Of a stretch of DNA of 64,000 nt, positions 9,174 through 22,600 are shown in pieces. Both the position numbers and the translations under genes were made by a program. The stretch covers positions 1-64,000 of the forward strand of contig JADLZK010009202.1 of assembly GCA_015847255.1 (NCBI GenBank). The letters are read 5' to 3'. The notes under the pieces were generated by a model. The model was not told the DNA's origin. It made no database searches and worked only from the letters and a program-made list of their open reading frames with translations. This DNA is from Hyparrhenia diplandra (lineage: Eukaryota; Streptophyta; Magnoliopsida; Poales; Poaceae). Each line of letters starts with the position of its first letter. The first letter of the stretch is position 1.

Positions 9174-12100
9174 GTTAATCTTACAACGAAGCATAGATTT
9201 CCAAAAAAAAAAAGTCTTGACTTGTTGTATGCACCTGGGCTATCAGCTGCAAGTTAAAAGTAGATGTGAGAGTTTCTCTCGTACCATTAGCATCTTTATC
9301 ATGGCTGCTAGTACAACTTATGTTGCACTTGTGAAGAATAACTTCTGAATTCTGACAGAGAATGTAGCACTTGTAATCACACGATGCATGATGTAATGCA
9401 TATTTTTGGAATCAGTCCACCTGACACAGGTAGGCTAAATGTGATCTTATCTAAAACAGTTAGTTCACTTAATGTGCATGTTTTTCTTGGAAGATTTCTT
9501 CTCATTTGGACCTGATTTATATATTCAGATGTTCATTTACTTTTGATTCAACAATTCTGTACGGAATGTTCAGTAAATGGCCTGATGAAGGAGCGTTTGA
9601 TATTTTTGGATGCATATTCGCTTGGTGGAGGGTGGATCAATGTTGATATTTTACTCTCCAAACTGTGCGCTTTCCGTACAAACTGATGTGTGATTCTCAC
9701 TTTTAGCATGTTTTATCGTGACTGTTAACACAACTGATGTTGCGGTTATGAAGAATGAGATTGTGACTGCTGAACTCTGATGGAGAATGGAGCATGCATT
9801 GGAGAGCTCTCTTGGCGACCTGGCAGAGCCTGCAGTTTGGCTTGTCATGGCACTTGGGTTCTCTGCTCCATCATGGTGCAGAACAGAGAGCAATTTCATC
9901 GCAGGCGCCTTCCGGGGAATACTTGTGGTTTAGCCATCGATGCTGGTACATCGAGATTTGTGCTCAACAAGTGGGTATTGTGTACATTTATATTGGTATT
10001 GTGGAAAACAGTTCATGTACAGGTAGTCTTCAGATTCCCACTCATTTTTTTTAAAAAAAGATTTGTAGTGCTAGTCTTCAGATCCCCACTTCTCCCTAGT
10101 CTGGCCATGGACTAGAGCTAGTTTTCTCACAAATCAGCCGGGGACAGAAGCTCAATCCTTCCATCAATGGTGGTAGACTGGTACTGGTCTGAACTTTTGT
10201 TATTAGGCCTCGTTTAGATGTTAGAAATTTTAGCAAAAGTAACTCCTGGAACTCCTGTAGCACTCTCAGAAGACTTTCGTTTGTTTGTGGTAAATATTAT
10301 CCTATCATGGGGTAACTAGGCTCAAAAAAGAATCGTCTCGCAATGTACATCTAAACTGTGTAATTAGTTACTTTTTTTTACCTACATTTTTCATACTCCG
10401 AACATATATGTTTTTGGTGTATTTAATGTGATGTGATGGAGAGAGAGTGAAAAAAGAGTTAGAAACTTTAGCCAACTAAACGAGGCCTTACTTCTTGCTG
10501 CTACCCTTTCATGGTGACTTTTTTCAACTTTCAAACATGTAATCCACATGTGTGTATGCTTAGTTTCCATAGAAGGAGCACCGATTTATGTGAGTAGCAG
10601 TTACTGATTTGTTTTTTCTTACTAGAGTAGTTCTTGCAACCATGTCCTTCATAGTTCTGCTCATGCAAGCAAACACTGGACATTGGGACTGGTGCTTCAT
10701 GAAGGCATCAATTCGGTAGGAAATTTTGATCTCTCTTAGCTTTTATCCATGTACTGATTTTATGATGTGCTGAACAAGTTTTGCCCCAGGATCCGTGCAT
10801 GGAATTTCTGATTGTTTTGTTGTAAAATTGATGCACATGCACATATGTTTGAACAGGATATTTGTCTGCAATGAATAATAAGTGCAAGTGCCAAGTTAAG
10901 TTATATACCAAATGACACATGTTTACTCACAAGAAAAGGACCATATGTATGACTAGTGCTATGCCTTAGACTTTAAATGTAATTTCTTCCTATGAGCTAT
11001 GGGTCTGTGAGGAATTGTCCTTTCAACGAATTATCTGATGGTCAGGTACTCACGCAGTGATAGTTTCAGAATACTGTAGGTGCATATTGTGGGCCTGTGG
11101 CAGTGAATATGCTATCAACTATCAAGTCATGATGAGAATCTTAATTCATTGGGTGCCGCATTCTCTCATTTATTCAGGAGAAATAAGCATTTATGTTTTC
11201 CTTTCTCACCTAGAGCTAGAGTCCATAACTATATGAGCATTTCCTTATCTCTTGCTCTTCTGGTTTGTTGCTCTTCCATAGCCCAATCAGAACATGGGAG
11301 TATGGAACTTATTCTGGAGAACTATCTAGCTCTCAGTTTTTTTCCCAGATATTTGCACTTATTACTCAGATCATTTGCATCAGTCTACTAATGACAGTAC
11401 ATGTACTAGTCAAACATTGCACTAAAACTTGGGGAGCTTCTTTTCTTGTTTGTCATCTTGATGTACCAAAACCAAGATCTCATTAATTAAAGATAAAGCA
11501 AATGGGTGAAAATTGGCATCCTTGATTAATATCTGGAAGTGTGTTAAGTTATTGGAGCCTACAGCCCCTTTGCATTTTTCTGGTAACTAAATGATAAAAA
11601 AGGCCACTGGTAGCTAAACCACTATACCTCTGTATTTTACATTTATCCATTTGAATACTAAATTTGAGCTGCGGGAACTTATGACGAGTGTTCTCTTGCA
11701 GGATCCTCGGAAGAAGATTATATATTTGCCTCAGAAATCAGGAGGGATTTGCTATGCATGTTCATGTGCAAGTTTGACAACTTTGTATCCAGTGATTTGT
11801 GGGCATTCGTGGAACACATATAAATGGTACCACGAGGTCCACGACAGCGATTTGTTGGGCATTCTTCTAACGCGTTGAGCATGTTCAACCAAAGTTAGGA
11901 TCATTTAATTAAAAAATTTGTTTAAAAATTTGAATAATAAAAAGAAACTAATACTCAGAAAATAGTGTTGAAATATTTTGAATTTTATAAAAAAATTAAC
12001 ATGTCTGAACTAGTCAACATACGAAGTTTGAATATTACAAAATTTATTTATGTTGAAATGTTTTAATTTTGGGAAAGTAATCTATAAAATTTGAAAATAA

Positions 12101-13540
12101 AAGGGTAACTTCTTTCATAAAAGTAGAGTGGATGAACTGAACACCGGAGTGCATTTCTCCCATAGTTGTCTTTGGTTTATTTACACTTTGCCGCGCAGAG
12201 CAGGAACTATCTTGGACTGGAGTCGGATGGAGAAGCTTGGGGTCTCAGTCTCTGTTCAAGACGCAAAACAGGGCACCCGAGGAGGCGAGCACCAAGCAAG
12301 CATGGGAGGGAGGCGGCCTGAGTTGAGGATCTGATAGTCAATTTTAATCGTATAAAATGAACTAGGACTAGGATTGCCAAATACAAAAATTGGCACTAGA
12401 GCAAATATATGCTAATTTTGGTCAAAATAACTAAAAAATTAGCTTTGTATTATCTGAAACATACCGGATATTAAGTTTGTGAACTTATATTTTTGGGCAC
12501 CGCTATAATGTGCGCGTGTAGGATTTGCAAGTTCATCACGCAAACATTTGCACAGAAGTTCTTAGTGGCAAATAGGGGCTAGTTACCCACCTCATCCAAC
12601 CCGACCATATCCAAGTTCATTGATTGTGGGTCAAACTCAATACCAGAAAGAACCTCCAGCGCCTCCAGGCACTCTTGTAGTTGTTCACCATCTCGGAGTT
12701 GCATTGCCGCCCTCACCAAATACACATGCAAACACACTTCGCTCCCGATTCCGACGCCCTTGCCGCCGCCACCTCTGCCCTCGCTAGGGGTTTCGCTACG
12801 GCCTACTTGCCTTCCCCAGGCCAGCTATTTATATAGCTCACAAGAGTTGAAGATAAGGAAAGAGCTCACGAGAATCTTAGAAAGTAGATCCGGACAAGGA
12901 GACCTACTTAGCGCAGATTTGCAACTGCCGCCTCATCTACCATGGCTGCACACGATGAGGCAGCGGTGCACAGGTGCGCGCGAGGAAGCTGTGGGGCGCA
13001 GTCACAGGGAGGTGTTTGCCGTGAGATAGAAGAGAGGGAGAGGTGTGTGGCACTGGGCAAGGTGTTCAGGCAAGTACCTCACGTCCTGCTCCTTTTGTTT
13101 ACCATTTCCGTATACCTTTTTTTTTCAAAAAAAAAGTTGTTTTAAACTTTTTGTAGGGTGACGAAAATCGACAGATGCTGAAAGTCTCGAACACGGGCGT
13201 GCCTAGGATGAGTTATGCAAGCAGGTCTTCTGTGTCTGGGACCGCTACTTTGAACGTTGGGATGGCATGACGAGCATAACGGCCGTGACCCTACTACGAC
13301 CGCCGTGACGATCGCGACTGTGACGAGCAATACAGTTGCCATGACCACAATGACCTTTGAGAACCACACTAAGATCCCATTCCCCACCTTCAATGGGGAT
13401 CAAACCATTACTCCCGAGGACACATTACACTCTCGAGGGCTACCAACCAAACACATATCATGTACGGTTCCATTTTTTAAATAAAATTCAAAGGCGAAGC
13501 AACCCGATCCCCCTTGAGTCGCAGGCAATTCGTGGCCAGT
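9174..13540. other. intergenic / possible PPR 3' region
   Basis: No recognisable coding gene. It is AT-rich overall, with a Tourist-type MITE (10206-10487, listed separately) and a very AT-rich block at 11880-12120. A GC-richer block at 12640-13060 has short open frames without a known domain. At 13355-13420 there is a short NHTKIPFPTFNGDQ-like peptide in an open frame, faintly reminiscent of Ty3 gag but too short to call. Short imperfect similarity between 9296-9370 and 9705-9795 suggests an old local duplication. Confidence 0.4.
10206..10487. mobile_element. Tourist/PIF-type MITE, complete
   Basis: A 282-bp element with perfect 12-bp terminal inverted repeats, GGCCTCGTTTAG and CTAAACGAGGCC. 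It is flanked by the 3-bp direct repeat TTA (10203-10205 and 10488-10490), the target duplication typical of PIF/Harbinger-derived Tourist MITEs. There is no coding capacity, as expected. Confidence 0.9.
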
Positions 13541-13572
13541 GGTCCCAAAAGGCAGCTCCTTGACCTCTCCTA

Positions 13573-13578
13573 CACGTG
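13573..13578. promoter_or_regulatory. G-box (CACGTG) upstream of LESV
   Basis: A palindromic CACGTG within TACACGTGGG lies 177 nt before the LESV start codon. G-boxes bind bZIP and bHLH factors, including light and clock regulators, which would suit a starch-turnover gene. A single 6-mer is weak evidence, and it may lie in the 5' UTR. Confidence 0.3.
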
Positions 13579-13754
13579 GGACGCCGAGACACGCACCACA
13601 ACCTCCTCCACTTGCTCACTGCCACGTCAGCAGAGACCGGGCCCACACCCCCGCTCCCTTTTCGGCTTTTCCCTCCACCACACTCTTCTTCTTCTTCTTC
13701 CCTCCTCGGCATCCACTCCACACACCCGCACACTCCCCCGACGAGACGACGACG

Positions 13755-16700
13755 ATGGCGGCCCCCAACGCCGCATCCGCATCCATCTCCTCGCCCGCGC
13801 CGCGCCTGCTCCTGCTCCGCCGCCGCCGCGGTGGACCCACCCCCCACCGCCATCACCAGCGCGCACCGCCGCAATGCGCTGCGCTTCCACACCGCCGCCG
13901 CGTCCACCACCACCACCACCTCGTCGTCAGCGGGTGGCGGAAGCGGCGGGGGTCGTACCTTGACATGTGGAGGAAGGCGGTGGAGCGGGAGCGTCGGTCG
14001 GCGGAGCTCGCGCGCCGGCTCCAGGAGGCGCCGCCGCCCCCGCCGCCGAGGCGGAGGCGGAGGCGGCCCCCGCCCCCCGTGGAGGACGTGCGGCGGCGCA
14101 CGGCGCGGTTCGAGGAGATGCTGAACGTGCCGGCCGAGGAGCGCGACCGCGTGCAGCGCAAACAGGTCATCGACCGCGCCGCCGCCGCGCTCGCCGCCGC
14201 CGCACGCGCCGTGCTCAAGGAGCCGCCGCCTCCCGCCTCGTCGCCGTCGCCGTCCCCGCCCTCGACGCCGCCGCAGGTGGCCGAGAGGACGGACAAGGTG
14301 GGGTTGGGATCGGCTGCGGGTGGCGCTGCTGCGGGGTCGGATCGGAGCTCCAGGTCGGCGGCGCGGGCACAGCTGTCGCCCTCGGCGGAAGGTACTATTG
14401 GTTCCCACTGAGTGCACGTGAGGTGGTTGTTTAAAGATCACGCGGCACGACTTTTACTCATCGTCATCCTTTTGCAATAGCTTTTAGCCATAATGAACCC
14501 ATTAACTATTTGGTAGAAATGACCTTGGGTTCTAATCAGAAAGGTCTGAGTGAATAAACAGTAGAGAGATCATGAATTGCTTAGGGTGGGGGGCTCTATT
14601 GAGCGATGTGTTGGGTAACAAACAATCAGGCCATGAATCTTTAAAGAAGAATTGGAAACTGGAATATGCAAAATGTGTTGGATAACCGAAGAAGGATCTC
14701 GATGGATGATTGTCAGTTTGCCATATGTGTATGAATGAATAGAAATCCTTTCTTTCTGTTATCTCTATGCAGAGCAACTTTTTAGGAGAGATGGATACTC
14801 TTTATTTGATCATCACTTTTTTTTTTAACGCAAATTATTTTTTCATCACTAGATGAGACAATTTCGGCATCAAATGGGATTTTTGTACAGTGAAATGATT
14901 AATTGTTATTTGTCTCCTTATCTGTGGTCTGCTGCCATGGAAACATGGTTACGAGTAGTGCCAACTAACCAGACCAGGACAGTCCTTGGTAGTCTTCTAT
15001 ATATAGAAATCGAGATCATTCAAGATAATTTTAGTATTGGTTATGAATTTCTTAGCACAAGGCTGAGTGCCTGAGTTGTTAATTTTGTTAAACCACCTGG
15101 GGCCTACTGAATCAAGCGAATATAACTAGAATTACCACTGAATCAAGCGAATATAACTAGAATTACCACTAACTGCTAATTACCTAATTCAGCGTTTGGT
15201 ATTCTTCTATGTACTGAAAAGTTCTTGCTCTGTCTTCCTACATCCAGTATGAGAGACTATAGTAAAAAAAATTCCCACAATAGCTTCTTTTCTCTGAAGG
15301 ATGATTTGGATGAAGAACCAATTATGCTACCGATATACTGTTTTTTTGGAATTTTTATTATAAGTTTTATGCACTTAGAAGGCATTTCCAGTTCCAACTA
15401 GCATCACAATCAACCTGTTTGTTGCACATGAAGGATAATTTTAGTCTTATTATGCAGTACTTTTAGCCAAAGCATTTTACTTACCGCAATGGCATCCAGC
15501 ACCCTGTAAACATGATCTTCCACTCTGACATCAGCAATCTGTGTTTCATTCAGTACCAGACTCCGGGGCCTCATCTCCTTCAAAGCAGTCAAGTTCCAAG
15601 CTTGGTACTCCAGGTCCAGATTTCTGGTCATGGTTACCTCCGTTACAAGATAGCAGTAAACAAAAGGAAAGCAGTACTGGTTTAAAGCCATCCAAGAAAA
15701 TGGATGCCGTTTCCAGTCAGCCTGATCTGTTAATGGAAAAGGAACGATCAGCAGATTCTTTATCACTGCCTTTTGAGACAGCTTTCTTCGAAAAGAAGGA
15801 AGATCGATCTCTTCCTCCTTTCCAATCATTTGCTGAGCCGGAGAATGTGGATTCTGAGGCTGATCTGACTGCTGACAAAAAGGACACGTTTGAAGAACAG
15901 TTTTCGAAAAATGCAGCTGAGGTGGCTCGAGCACTTAGTGAAAGCACTGAGCAATCATCACATGGAATACATCCAGATGGTTCAATGTGGTGGAAGGAAA
16001 CAGGTGTCGAACAAAGGCCTGATGGTGTAGTTTGCAAGTGGACCGTAATCAGGGGAGTTAGTGCTGATGGTGCTGTTGAATTTGAAGACAAATATTGGGA
16101 GGCCTCAGACCGGTTTGATCATAAAGAATTAGGTTCGGAGAAGTCTGGGAGAGATGCTGCAGGCAATGTTTGGCGGGAATACTGGAAGGAGTCAATGTGG
16201 CAGGTAAATTTCTGGCTTATTGGGTAGCAATATATTTTCGAGCATTGCCGATTAGGACTACCTGTCTTGAGACATCTAGATTCATATTTAGACATGTGAC
16301 TCTGCAGTTGCTGTATTTCAATCTGCTTCCATTGTGGTTTACATTTGCTAAGTTGTGTTCCCAGAGCAGAAATTCAGTATTGCATTTGTTGCAGGATTAC
16401 ACATGTGGGGTTATGCATATGGAGAAGACTGCAGACAAGTGGGGCCAGAACGGTAAAGGGGAGCAGTGGCAAGAGCAATGGTTTGAGCACTATGACTCGA
16501 CTGGTAAAACTGAGAAATGGGCTGACAAATGGTGCAGCTTGGATCCAAACACACCGCTGGATGTCGGTCATGCCCATGTCTGGCATGAAAGGTAAGAGCT
16601 TCCACTATTTATCATGAACTGAATCACTTTGATCAAGGAACATTCCTCATGCTCAAATCAAATCCATTCAACCATCTGTCTTCACTGTAGGTGGGGCGAG

Positions 16701-17069
16701 AATTACGATGGCTATGGCGGCAGCACAAAGTACACCGACAAGTGGGCCGAGCGCTCGGAGGGCGATGGATGGTCTAAATGGGGCGACAAGTGGGACGAGC
16801 ACTTCGACCCGAATGGCCATGGCATCAAGCAGGGGGAGACCTGGTGGGCGGGCAAGTATGGGGACCGGTGGAACCGAACCTGGGGTGAGCAGCACAACGG
16901 GTCTGGGTGGGTGCACAAGTATGGGCGCAGCAGCAGCGGCGAGCATTGGGACACGCACGAGCCGCAGGACACGTGGTACGAGCGGTTCCCACACTTTGGG
17001 TTCTACCACTGCTTTGAAAACTCGGCGCAGCTCCGGTCCGTGAAGAGGCAGCCACCACAACGGAAATGA
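13755..17069 (+). CDS. LESV: LIKE EARLY STARVATION (LESV)-type starch protein
   Basis: Four exons with consensus splice sites and compatible phases: 13755-14391, 15554-16203, 16395-16591, 16691-17069; total 1863 nt, 620 residues. The N-terminus is Ala/Ser/Arg rich (plastid transit peptide), then GSYLDMWRKAVERERR and a Pro/Ala-rich stretch. From about residue 350 to the end is the Trp- and aromatic-rich domain with repeated W-x-K/E-x-W motifs (MWWKETGVEQRP, ADKWGQNGKGEQW, WGDKWDEHFDPNG). This is the ESV1/LESV family, stromal proteins that bind starch glucans and help organise granules; the rice LESV-type gene is linked to floury endosperm. The length and long N-terminal region fit LESV (Arabidopsis about 578 aa) better than ESV1 (about 426 aa). 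No frameshift is seen in any exon. The next gene converges on it tail to tail. Confidence 0.88.
15106..15167. repeat. 31-bp tandem duplication in LESV intron 1
   Basis: Two exact adjacent copies of a 31-bp unit (starting ACTGAATCAAGCGAATATAA) at 15106-15136 and 15137-15167, inside the first intron. Exact identity suggests a recent event and a potential length polymorphism. Confidence 0.9.
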
Positions 17070-18305
17070 AGTCTGAAGTGATCGTCGTATAGTATATTAA
17101 GTAGATGTTCAGAGACGCTTAGGCTGATGGAGTAATCACTATTCTGCAATAATGTGGCTGGTTTCAGCATGTGCTGTTGTCAATCAGAATCCTGATGCCT
17201 GGACTGAGTGTTCAGACCGACATGAATAGAGAAATTTATAGATGTTTTACCGTATGTTGTTTTGTCCTAGAAAGATTATGCTGTTAAGTTTTTACCTTAA
17301 GTCTATTGTCTAATGCAGGCGATTAGTGCGAGTGCTTCTATGATGTATTTTTGGTGTCATCACCTTTCAATCAGATAAGCTCCGCATCAACATTTCTGAC
17401 TTCTGAAGAGGCCATGCACTGTTGGGAACGTACTAGTAGGCTAGCCATGAAACTGAGATGCTTCCAGAACTTGTAGGCTACAGTGCTATTCGAAGGTCTA
17501 GTAGTAGCAAGTTGATGGTCCTCTGCTTCATGCAGCATGGAGGACCATCAAACTTCATAGCATCTCCAACAGTTTTGCATTCACGTTTGCCATTTGCATA
17601 TTTTGCCAAAGACTTCAAAAATACAAGCAACCAATCAAACTTACACTTCTATATATTGCAACTACCAAGCCTGCAAAGCAAGAGCCTGGCTCACTGATAC
17701 CATACGATGCGTTAGACAAGAATATGTGTGGTCAGTCATTTAACTAAAATGGTCTAGTAGCAAGTTGATGCAGTTCAGCGAACATGGCTGCATCGATTTC
17801 GGACTGTATGTGCAAATTCTGGGTCACAAGGCGACACGACACTAATGGAGCCTAGGTGCCTAACCGCAACCGAGCGGCTTGATGCTGAACCCTTCTTTCT
17901 TTCACAGCCTTCAATTTTTAGAACATAGGTGAGAACTGAAAAACAACATTAGCACTATTACATCCAAACTGGTCTTATATACGCAATCAAGGGCGCTTTC
18001 AGTTGGTCCTATAGTCTTATCTACGCCACTGGTCTTCACTATTTCCACCATTATACAGCTGCCTCTGTTCCGTACAACCCTGTGTCTACGCTGCTGGTTA
18101 CACATGTATTCTCACACATGCTACTATGTACTATCTCTATTGTTTCATGTTATATTCACAGCATCATATGACAACCAGGTTGGTAATTACAAACTATTCA
18201 TGAATTCATCTGGCCAGATGCACCAAAAGGACGCAGCTTAAACTTGGAACGACTGAGTTAGAGATTCATAGGTTAGTTAGAACTTGGATCACTAATTGCC
18301 TCTCC
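17070..18305. other. intergenic between convergent genes
   Basis: Holds the 3' flanks of LESV (+) and the PP2C-kinase gene (-). It is AT-rich. AGCATCTCCAACAG near 17560 resembles a motif common near grass MITE ends, but no paired terminus was found. No coding signal seen. Confidence 0.4.
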
Positions 18306-19627
18306 TTACGTTGGCTCCTGGAAGTAAGGATGATTTAGTGCTTCATCGACACTTAGCCGATCCTCCTGCAATACGATAAGTATTTATGCCTTGATGGAGT
18401 AGGAACACATCAGAAAAAAAAGAATGAAAAAGAACTGTAAAAATAAGATTGAGAACCATGTCGGGGTGCCACTGTTCTCTTCTTCTGTAGCTACTATTCT
18501 CCTCTTTTTAACCACAGGACTTTTGATAGGGTTCAATGTCAATTACTTAAGGAATTCTATGGAGCAGGGTTCAAGAACTTACAGGATGCCACACAAGTAG
18601 CTGCCGTGCGAGTCGCAGTGCCCATAAATTAGGAAAGCTGAAAACATTAGCAATGCCAAGGATGAAACTATTAGATATATGAGAATGATGATGGTCCAAG
18701 TATTCTTGGGCAAAGAAATTGTAGAAAAGAAAAGAAAAGAAACACAAACCCAATCTTAAGAGGATCTCTGATCTTCACTTGATGTGCAAATGATTCTTCA
18801 GAGCATTTCCAAGAAGCTAACCCAAATTGACCCTTAAACAGAGTAAAAGAAAGCATCATTAGTTGTCACATAGCCCTGAAACTTCAGTTATATACCATGG
18901 CAGATATGTAACGAGGGTTTCAGGATTCATCATTCAATGTTAAGGAGCATAAAACAAAATTGCCAAAAAAAATGCATCCTTTTTGCAGCATATGATGTTA
19001 TGAACTAAAATGCAGAAATAAAACTACACAGCAATGCGCAAATTTATCTTACATTTTTAGAATACGAGAAATATTGATGGTGCACAAGAAAACACAGCAG
19101 AATTATAGTTACAGTAATAAGCACATAATGGAGTTGCTGACCTGTTCTGGGCCACCACTGCCATGATGTTGTGAGGAAATCCCTGGGACTAAAATGCACA
19201 ACTCCATGTATGATCTCAACCTAACATCAGAACAGGGCAGTCAATTTTTTCTCTAGAATATTCTAGACATTCTTACTGCAGACCTATTCGGAACACCTCA
19301 ATTCCTAATTTCATTTAATATAGCCATATAATTTCATTTATTTAATATTATGTCAGTATGCCATATCATCAGAGTGAACATCAATGTGTTAGGTTGCCTA
19401 TATATAACACGAGCACCAAATTTTTGAAGTGTTCTGATAGGCCTAAAAATGAAGGCAGTAGACTTTATAATTTTCATCAGTACCAATAATTTGGGATACC
19501 CCAAAACCAAAGGGGAAATATGCAGTTCATAATACTTCATAAAAAGTTTTAAACTGAAATTTCTGTGATGTTCTCAAGTTTGCTAAGAGAACAAGAACTG
19601 CAAACTGTATCAGCTTCGCTAATAAAT

Positions 19628-19629
<2 letters not shown>

Positions 19630-19661
<32 letters not shown>
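19630..19661. repeat. (GA)n microsatellite
   Basis: About 15 uninterrupted GA units within an intron of the PP2C-kinase gene; likely polymorphic. Confidence 0.9.
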
Positions 19662-19665
<4 letters not shown>

Positions 19666-22600
19666 ACATTGTCTCACTTGTATGCAAGCTCCTTTGTTTG
19701 TTCACTCCACCCTTCAAGACGCTGATCCATTAAAATACGTGTACGGTCACTTATCTGAAAAACATGAGGAGAACCCACCATCAACTCTAGCATGACAACT
19801 CCAACGCTCCAGATATCATACCTGTACATAGTTAAATGAGAACTTCAGTGAATCACAGTGCAGCTGTATGTCAAAGATACTGGCACATACCAGAATTCGT
19901 AAAAGTAAAAGAAACGGGTAAAAGAGACATACTTAAGCCTTGCACTTTTTGATCCTTGAAACCAGTTTGACTTAAGGAGTGCCTCCGGAGGAGTGTACTC
20001 AAAAGTCTGTTCAGATCTGGAATTGCATTATAATTGGATTAGAATGGCTCAAAACAAGTCAAAGTAGTGCCATGCAACCCATGTCTAATGTCACGTTCAA
20101 GAACAAGCACAATGGAAAATATAGCAAGGAATGCATTCTTCTATATGCTGCCACATGTTAGATGACAAAATATTAGATAAATACTGTTCAGTTACTTGAG
20201 CTGGGCTTAATCCTCATTTATGTCAATTACTTCAGTTAAATGAATAGAACAAAAAATTGACTTGGGAAAAACCTAAACAATGAACCCTTGGACTTATTAA
20301 GAAAATCCAGGTAAGATACCCCAAATTAATCCCAATCGTCAATTGCATGATTCTATAACTCAAATCAAGATCATCCTAATATTTTAGGCTGTAGCGAGAT
20401 ACTGAAGGAAAGGGAAGTGAAGGAAAATGATCACACACCGAGTAGGCCCTGAACCATAAAGATTCTTCAACGTGTAATCATCAATGGCACTGCCAAAGTC
20501 AATCAGACGCCTGTGTACAGGAAGTTGTGTTATTAATACAAAAAGAATGCAACACCCTTCTTACAGTTTAAGACAGGCAATGTTGACTAATCAATACTTC
20601 TTGAATCCTACATGTTCAGATTATTTTGCTTTGCTTCAGGTGGAACCTCTCTTAGACACTTTCCAGTCTCCATGTCCTCAAAGCAAATGATCATGTTCTC
20701 TTCCATGGCATAAAATAAGTAATGTTAAAATGACTAGCCAATAGAAATTTTCTGTAGAAAAGGATTCAAGAAGTACAGAAAACAAAGAAAGAATAGGCAA
20801 CAATATCATTTCTACCAGGTTTGATATCCCGATGAGTGATATTACGATCATGACAAGCTTTCAGTCCCATCAACTAGGAAATGGAAAAAATAAAATAAGT
20901 TAATATACTAAACCACCATAAGCAATTTGCAGAACAAGTGTTGCTCCTTTTATTTTTAGACTGTTGATGACACCTTACATCTAGAAGAAACTAAAATTCC
21001 TCCAAGCATTTGGTTCACAGGAGAACCAGACCCAGCATAAACATACCAGCTGCCATAAAAGGTTTTGCATTTGCTTTTGCCCAGCTTTTGTTGTCCTTAA
21101 CCAATGCCACCACTTCGATGGGTGCAGAAATTGGATATGTCTGACCTTCTCATTATTGTTGCCAGTGACTAACTTCGTTTCTTCAGCAGTATATATCAGT
21201 TTTGATAATGAGCGGCCTTCATTGTGATACACCAGCCAAATTTCCCTTGATTCTGATTCAAAAGATTCTATAAACCTAGCCACATGCTTGAGTGGTTCCT
21301 CAGTAACTGACAAGTTCCTTTCTAAATGGATATCAGAATTGTATTGCATGTCCAATGAGATAGTTGATGGTTCCATCCTCGTCAAACCTTCAAGAGTTCT
21401 GGAAGCATTTGAAAATAATTCCCCAAAGTATTTCTCCGCAATCCACTCAAGTAAGCTGCATTTCCCCTCTCCACCTGCAGTTTTCATAGACGGGGCTCTT
21501 CTAGCATCAGTATTGTTTCAGGGTCAAATTTCTTTTATACGTTTGCTTTTTTTTAGCAAATGTTTGCTTTGTGAATAATAGAATAATTCTTCAAAATACA
21601 ACAGATGTTCCAGTATAAAACAATCCAATGAGTCAAAATGAATTGGAATCCAACACAATTTCACATACTGCACACCTAACCTGACTAAGAATAATTCAGC
21701 TGGACACAGCAGAATCACAAATAACCTGAATTGTAATAAATCCTAAGAATAGAAGGACAAAAAAAAATGCACAAACACCTAAAACTTCAGGCATGGACAG
21801 TAATAATTATATGTTTTCTTCAGCACTTTCCCAGCATCAGAAAGAGGCTAAAATAAATTTACAGGCTAGTTTCTGGACTGAACCACACCATTGAGTAGTG
21901 AGTACCCTTTTGCGCAGAACAGATGTACTTACCTCACATGTGATTTTTTTTTAATTTAATTTCTTTTTACCGGTCAAGTGGCAACTCTTTCATGAGTGAA
22001 AAAACGAGGCCTAGAGCCTATATGTCATCAATGCGATAATTTCAAAGTTTTAAGGGCCAGACCAAGGATATTAAGCAAGTGCAGCTTTCCCTAGAACTGG
22101 TGAATGCTACTCCTAACTGCATGCATGAGGAGGCTCTGAACTGCTACATGTCAAGGTATTTTTCAGGTTTATGCTTAATGCACAAGAGTTAAGTTCTCTT
22201 CTTTAAACATATGTACTCTAATGCAGATATGGGGCTTATGTAGGGAACCCCATATGGGGAAAAAAGCGATAAACACAGGTGTTCAACTGATTTCATTTAC
22301 CATTATGCGCTTCAGTATGAATAAATCACCATCTTCTGTGCCTGAAACATGATCTTCATTAGATGACATTGTGTCTGAACTTGTGCAATTATGCATCTCT
22401 GATTTAGATACAGTGGTAAAGTGTGGAGGCTCTTTATGAACATCTGTATCTTCAGAGCAATTCCAGTGAAACGCCAACCAGACTTCACCGTATGACCCAC
22501 GGTCAAATCTTCTCTTAAGCTTGTACCTGGACATGGTTAAAAAGGAAATATCCTTTTAGTGGATAAAAGACTTGAACTAGAGCCGAGCAATGTAGTTGAA

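Noticed and set aside
13240..13484. Possible Ty3 gag fragment (KIPFPTFNGDQ)
   Set aside because: Too short; no zinc knuckle, protease or other gag motif nearby.
13488..14441. 317-codon open frame on the minus strand
   Set aside because: Antisense shadow of the GC-rich first exon of LESV; low-complexity Arg/Gly/His-rich peptide, no start context or homology.
16668..17060. Open frames overlapping the last LESV exon on both strands
   Set aside because: The + frame at 16629-17069 fits the Trp-rich domain and splice phases; the others are shadows of a GC-rich exon.
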